A DNA stretch of 64,000 nt, taken from Patescibacteria group bacterium. Its GTDB lineage: Bacteria > Patescibacteriota > Microgenomatia > UBA10105 > UBA927. The stretch lies in assembly GCA_003545435.1 (NCBI GenBank), contig DPYI01000025.1, positions 20,374 through 84,373 on the forward strand, in the 5' to 3' direction. The notes under the pieces were generated by a model. It ran no database searches. It saw nothing but the letters and a program-made list of their open reading frames with translations, and was not told where the DNA came from. The position numbers were made by a program, and so were the translations under genes. Of the stretch, positions 61,677 to 64,000 are shown piece after piece (within the stretch, counting starts at the first letter, position 1; the number at the start of each line of letters is the position of its first letter).

Positions 61677-63957
61677 AACGTAATTGTACTGTGTGAATAC
61701 CCGCCGGGACAACTATTCCTATAAAAATATAGTTGGTTCTGAATGTCTTTACCTTCTTTCCATCTACAAACGCTTTCCAATTTTTGTGGTATATATTTCC
61801 GATAAAAAGTAATCTCTGGGCATTCGTCTGAACCGAAACGTCAATGGCGTTGTCCCTATATGTTGTTATATCTGCTCTCTCTTCAGATGAAATCGGGTCT
61901 TTATCGGTGTAAACTTCTTCCTCAATGACTCCCTGTGTCCCCATCTGAAACGAGGGAGCGTACAGAGCCTCAATAATCTTTTTTTCTTCCCGTATCACGT
62001 CAACATGGTCAAGCAGGTATACCCGAGGGAGCACGCCCATAAACTCATACACTCTCGTTTGGCCTTCCTGCATGATTTTTTGAAAACGACTATCAAGAAT
62101 ATCTGAAAGGGAAAGAACAAAACGTACTCCAAGAAGCTTAAATAAAGGAGAGGTAATATTTTTAGGTGTCACAATGCGGTTAAAACCGAACGGTCCGGTT
62201 ATATTCGGTTCTCCCCGTTCCATAGCTGCTATAAACTTTTCATATCTGACACTATACAAAGGATCGTACCCGGATATTGATTCGATGCCGTAATACAAGC
62301 TCACATTCGGCGGCATGATTCTGTCGTCCACGGAGGTTATCCGATACGGTTTTGGTTGTTTTTCAAAAAAAGAAATAATTTCTGTTTTTGGAAAAAATAG
62401 ACGTGAATCAGTAAACGGAGTAAATTTCCATGCAAAACGCGACAGATCAAAAAAAGATATACCTATAATGAGTACTGCTCCGGTCAAGGGGATAACCATA
62501 TTTCGTCTCTTGTTCATTAATTCAAAAACAGTACGAATGATAACCACAAGGAAAATTAAAATGCATATAAAAGTCGGAAAAAGGATGTTCCGGCTAGTTA
62601 CGTCTAATTGTTCCTTTGGAATTCCATACGTATTATTTTTTACTACATACCATATGCATCCAAATAATATTGCTGCCACGGCCACTGTTATTACCGTATA
62701 TTTTTTCCTGCTGTTATGTATCCAATCTTCTAATCCGATTGCTGCCAACACGCACAGTCCGACATCAACAATGGCAAGCAGTCTTGTCGGTTGAAGCGAT
62801 GAAAGGATCGGAATCCGAAAAACATACGGTGTGCCAGAAACAGGTGTGGGAAGAGCAAATAGAAGTCCGATAAGTACTACAGAAAACCAAAATGCTATAT
62901 GACGTTTTTTCTTTGAAAAGATTGAATACAGTACAAAAAATAATCCAGCTATTCCGATATATCCGCAAAACTCCCCGTAATTCCATATCCCCCAATAGTT
63001 TAGAGTAGCAGGGTTACCAAAAAAATCAGGGGTCACAAACTGTATAAGATTTTGAAAAGGAAGAAAAAATCCTTCATTTTTAACTAATGCTCCGTCCTGT
63101 AATCTGCTCATACCCGGGAGTTCTGAAAGAACGGGTATCCAATGGACAGATGTCAATAACATAAACAAACCGAGACTTCCCGCAATTTCCAAAAATACAC
63201 CTGTACGAAAAATAGCGGATGGTTTTTGATCTAAAAAACGGAAAATCGCGTAGGCAATCAATAAAATAAAGGAATATAAAAATACCTGACTGTGTCCGGC
63301 AAAATATTGTGCTGCTAAAACCAAACCAAGAGTGATGCCTGCTCTGATTCTTTTTTTTGTTTCGGATGCAGTCAACAGAATATCAGACAGAACCAGTAAT
63401 AACGGGAGCCACAGAAGCGTTTGTCCTATAGTTCCCCATGTAAGCCATACGGTTAAAAATCCGCAAAACATAAAACATAAAGCGCCGAACAATGAGGCGT
63501 AAGGAGAAAGTTTCATGCTGATTTTCAAAAATAGATAGAAAAAAATTCCCGATAAAATCTGCTGAAGGATAATAAGCAATGTCCACGCAACAGGGAATAA
63601 AAAAAACAAAAACAATATGTTCAACGGATAAAAAAATCCTGACTGAATATTGGTGGCCAGAGGGGTTCCGGAAAATGTAAATGGATTCCAGGGATTGAGA
63701 TTTCCTTTCCGCAGAGATTCTATGGCCAATTTTCTCCATGGAATCTGCTGACGAATGGGGTCCGTGATAAGGAAATTTTTAAAGGGTAATCCGGCCGGAT
63801 ATTCTTTGGCAATATAATCCAGATAGGGGTGATACATGCCAACCAGCGTATCGGACGGAACAGGTAATTTTCCGGAAAAAATTGTTTGCCGGAAAAAAAT
63901 ACCGGAAAAGAGAAGAATAAAGAATATCGGGAATAATTGTATCATTATACGTTTCAT
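61669..63957 (-). CDS. YfhO-like membrane glycosyltransferase (copy 4), lacking the last helix
   Basis: A 762-residue paralog: LPVPSDTLVGMYHPYLDYIA, IRQQIPWRKLAIESLRKGNL, NPWNPFTFSGTPLATNIQSG and FFGNPATLNYWGIWNYGEFC. The outer domain has FIGNIYHKNWKAFVDGKKVK and FRTNYIFIGIVVPAGIHTVQ, as in copies 1-3, but the protein stops right after LRYE, where the others continue into a C-terminal membrane helix. Whether this is a truncation or a true variant cannot be seen. It is the most upstream gene visible in its unit; the palindrome at 63981-64000 lies 23 bp before its ATG. Confidence 0.8.
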   Translation of the reverse strand: MKRIMIQLFPIFFILLFSGIFFRQTIFSGKLPVPSDTLVGMYHPYLDYIAKEYPAGLPFKNFLITDPIRQQIPWRKLAIESLRKGNLNPWNPFTFSGTPLATNIQSGFFYPLNILFLFFLFPVAWTLLIILQQILSGIFFYLFLKISMKLSPYASLFGALCFMFCGFLTVWLTWGTIGQTLLWLPLLLVLSDILLTASETKKRIRAGITLGLVLAAQYFAGHSQVFLYSFILLIAYAIFRFLDQKPSAIFRTGVFLEIAGSLGLFMLLTSVHWIPVLSELPGMSRLQDGALVKNEGFFLPFQNLIQFVTPDFFGNPATLNYWGIWNYGEFCGYIGIAGLFFVLYSIFSKKKRHIAFWFSVVLIGLLFALPTPVSGTPYVFRIPILSSLQPTRLLAIVDVGLCVLAAIGLEDWIHNSRKKYTVITVAVAAILFGCIWYVVKNNTYGIPKEQLDVTSRNILFPTFICILIFLVVIIRTVFELMNKRRNMVIPLTGAVLIIGISFFDLSRFAWKFTPFTDSRLFFPKTEIISFFEKQPKPYRITSVDDRIMPPNVSLYYGIESISGYDPLYSVRYEKFIAAMERGEPNITGPFGFNRIVTPKNITSPLFKLLGVRFVLSLSDILDSRFQKIMQEGQTRVYEFMGVLPRVYLLDHVDVIREEKKIIEALYAPSFQMGTQGVIEEEVYTDKDPISSEERADITTYRDNAIDVSVQTNAQRLLFIGNIYHKNWKAFVDGKKVKTFRTNYIFIGIVVPAGIHTVQLRYE

Positions 63958-63980
63958 ATATACTACGGCTAATATGCATA

Positions 63981-64000
63981 TTTACTGTAATTCAATCGAT
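63981..64000. repeat. Second copy of the 36-bp palindrome, cut by the window end
   Basis: TTTACTGTAATTCAATCGAT is identical to 42354-42373 and passes the palindrome centre by two bases before the window ends. The outermost C of the first copy is an A here, so this copy would be at most 34 bp. Confidence 0.85.

Overview
This 64 kb window is almost entirely a cell-surface glycan locus. It holds 48 protein genes and no RNA gene, CRISPR array or transposase that I could support. The gene families suggest a Patescibacteria/CPR bacterium, most likely of the Microgenomates group. They include large arrays of GT-C membrane glycosyltransferases of the GT39, YfhO and PTPS-related types, a secreted DUF5667-like protein, and dispersed palindromic repeats with a GTCATTGCGA or GTCATTCC terminus. 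This placement is inference from gene content. TGA is used as a stop (for example at the end of the rfbH-like gene), so the recoded Gracilibacteria/SR1 code does not apply.

Layout. (1) Positions 1-13947 are a nucleotide-sugar region. It contains glucose-1-phosphate cytidylyltransferase (rfbF), CDP-glucose 4,6-dehydratase (rfbG), an [2Fe-2S]/PLP 3-dehydrase (rfbH), a second His-type ColD-like PLP dehydratase cut by the window edge, an acetolactate-synthase-like TPP enzyme on the opposite strand, an SDR reductase/epimerase, a split transketolase pair, two GT2 enzymes, one GT4 enzyme and one AftD-like GT-C protein. The combination points to a CDP-linked 3,6-dideoxyhexose that receives a two-carbon branch, as in yersiniose. 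(2) Positions 14182-47289 are a minus-strand run about 33 kb long. It contains tandem GT-C genes, GT2 and GT4 enzymes, a FkbM methyltransferase, a Wzx-type flippase, two DPM1-like lipid-sugar synthases, a PIG-V-like and an MptB-like mannosyltransferase, a DUF5667-like secreted protein and a NodB-like membrane protein. (3) Positions 47386-64000 hold more GT39 and YfhO proteins on both strands, with two divergent promoter regions.

How it works together (inference). Cytoplasmic enzymes make CDP-sugars. GT2 and GT4 enzymes build a lipid-linked glycan that the flippase exports. DPM1/GtrB-like enzymes load single sugars onto polyprenyl phosphate, and the 23 polytopic GT-C proteins then use these donors outside the membrane. 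Several GT-C families form paralogous series: DWDE-type GT39, FDQG-type GT39, PTPS-related, YfhO, and a DEW-type pair.

The least expected structure is in the DNA. Short tandem repeats (7-mers and 9-mers) are embedded in coding sequence, and in three GT39 paralogs three different repeats occupy the same loop. There are also two copies (one cut by the window end) of a perfect palindrome about 34-36 bp long, and three branched hairpin repeats. Two of these repeats lie exactly between tandem paralogs. No gene-free stretch exceeds 300 bases.
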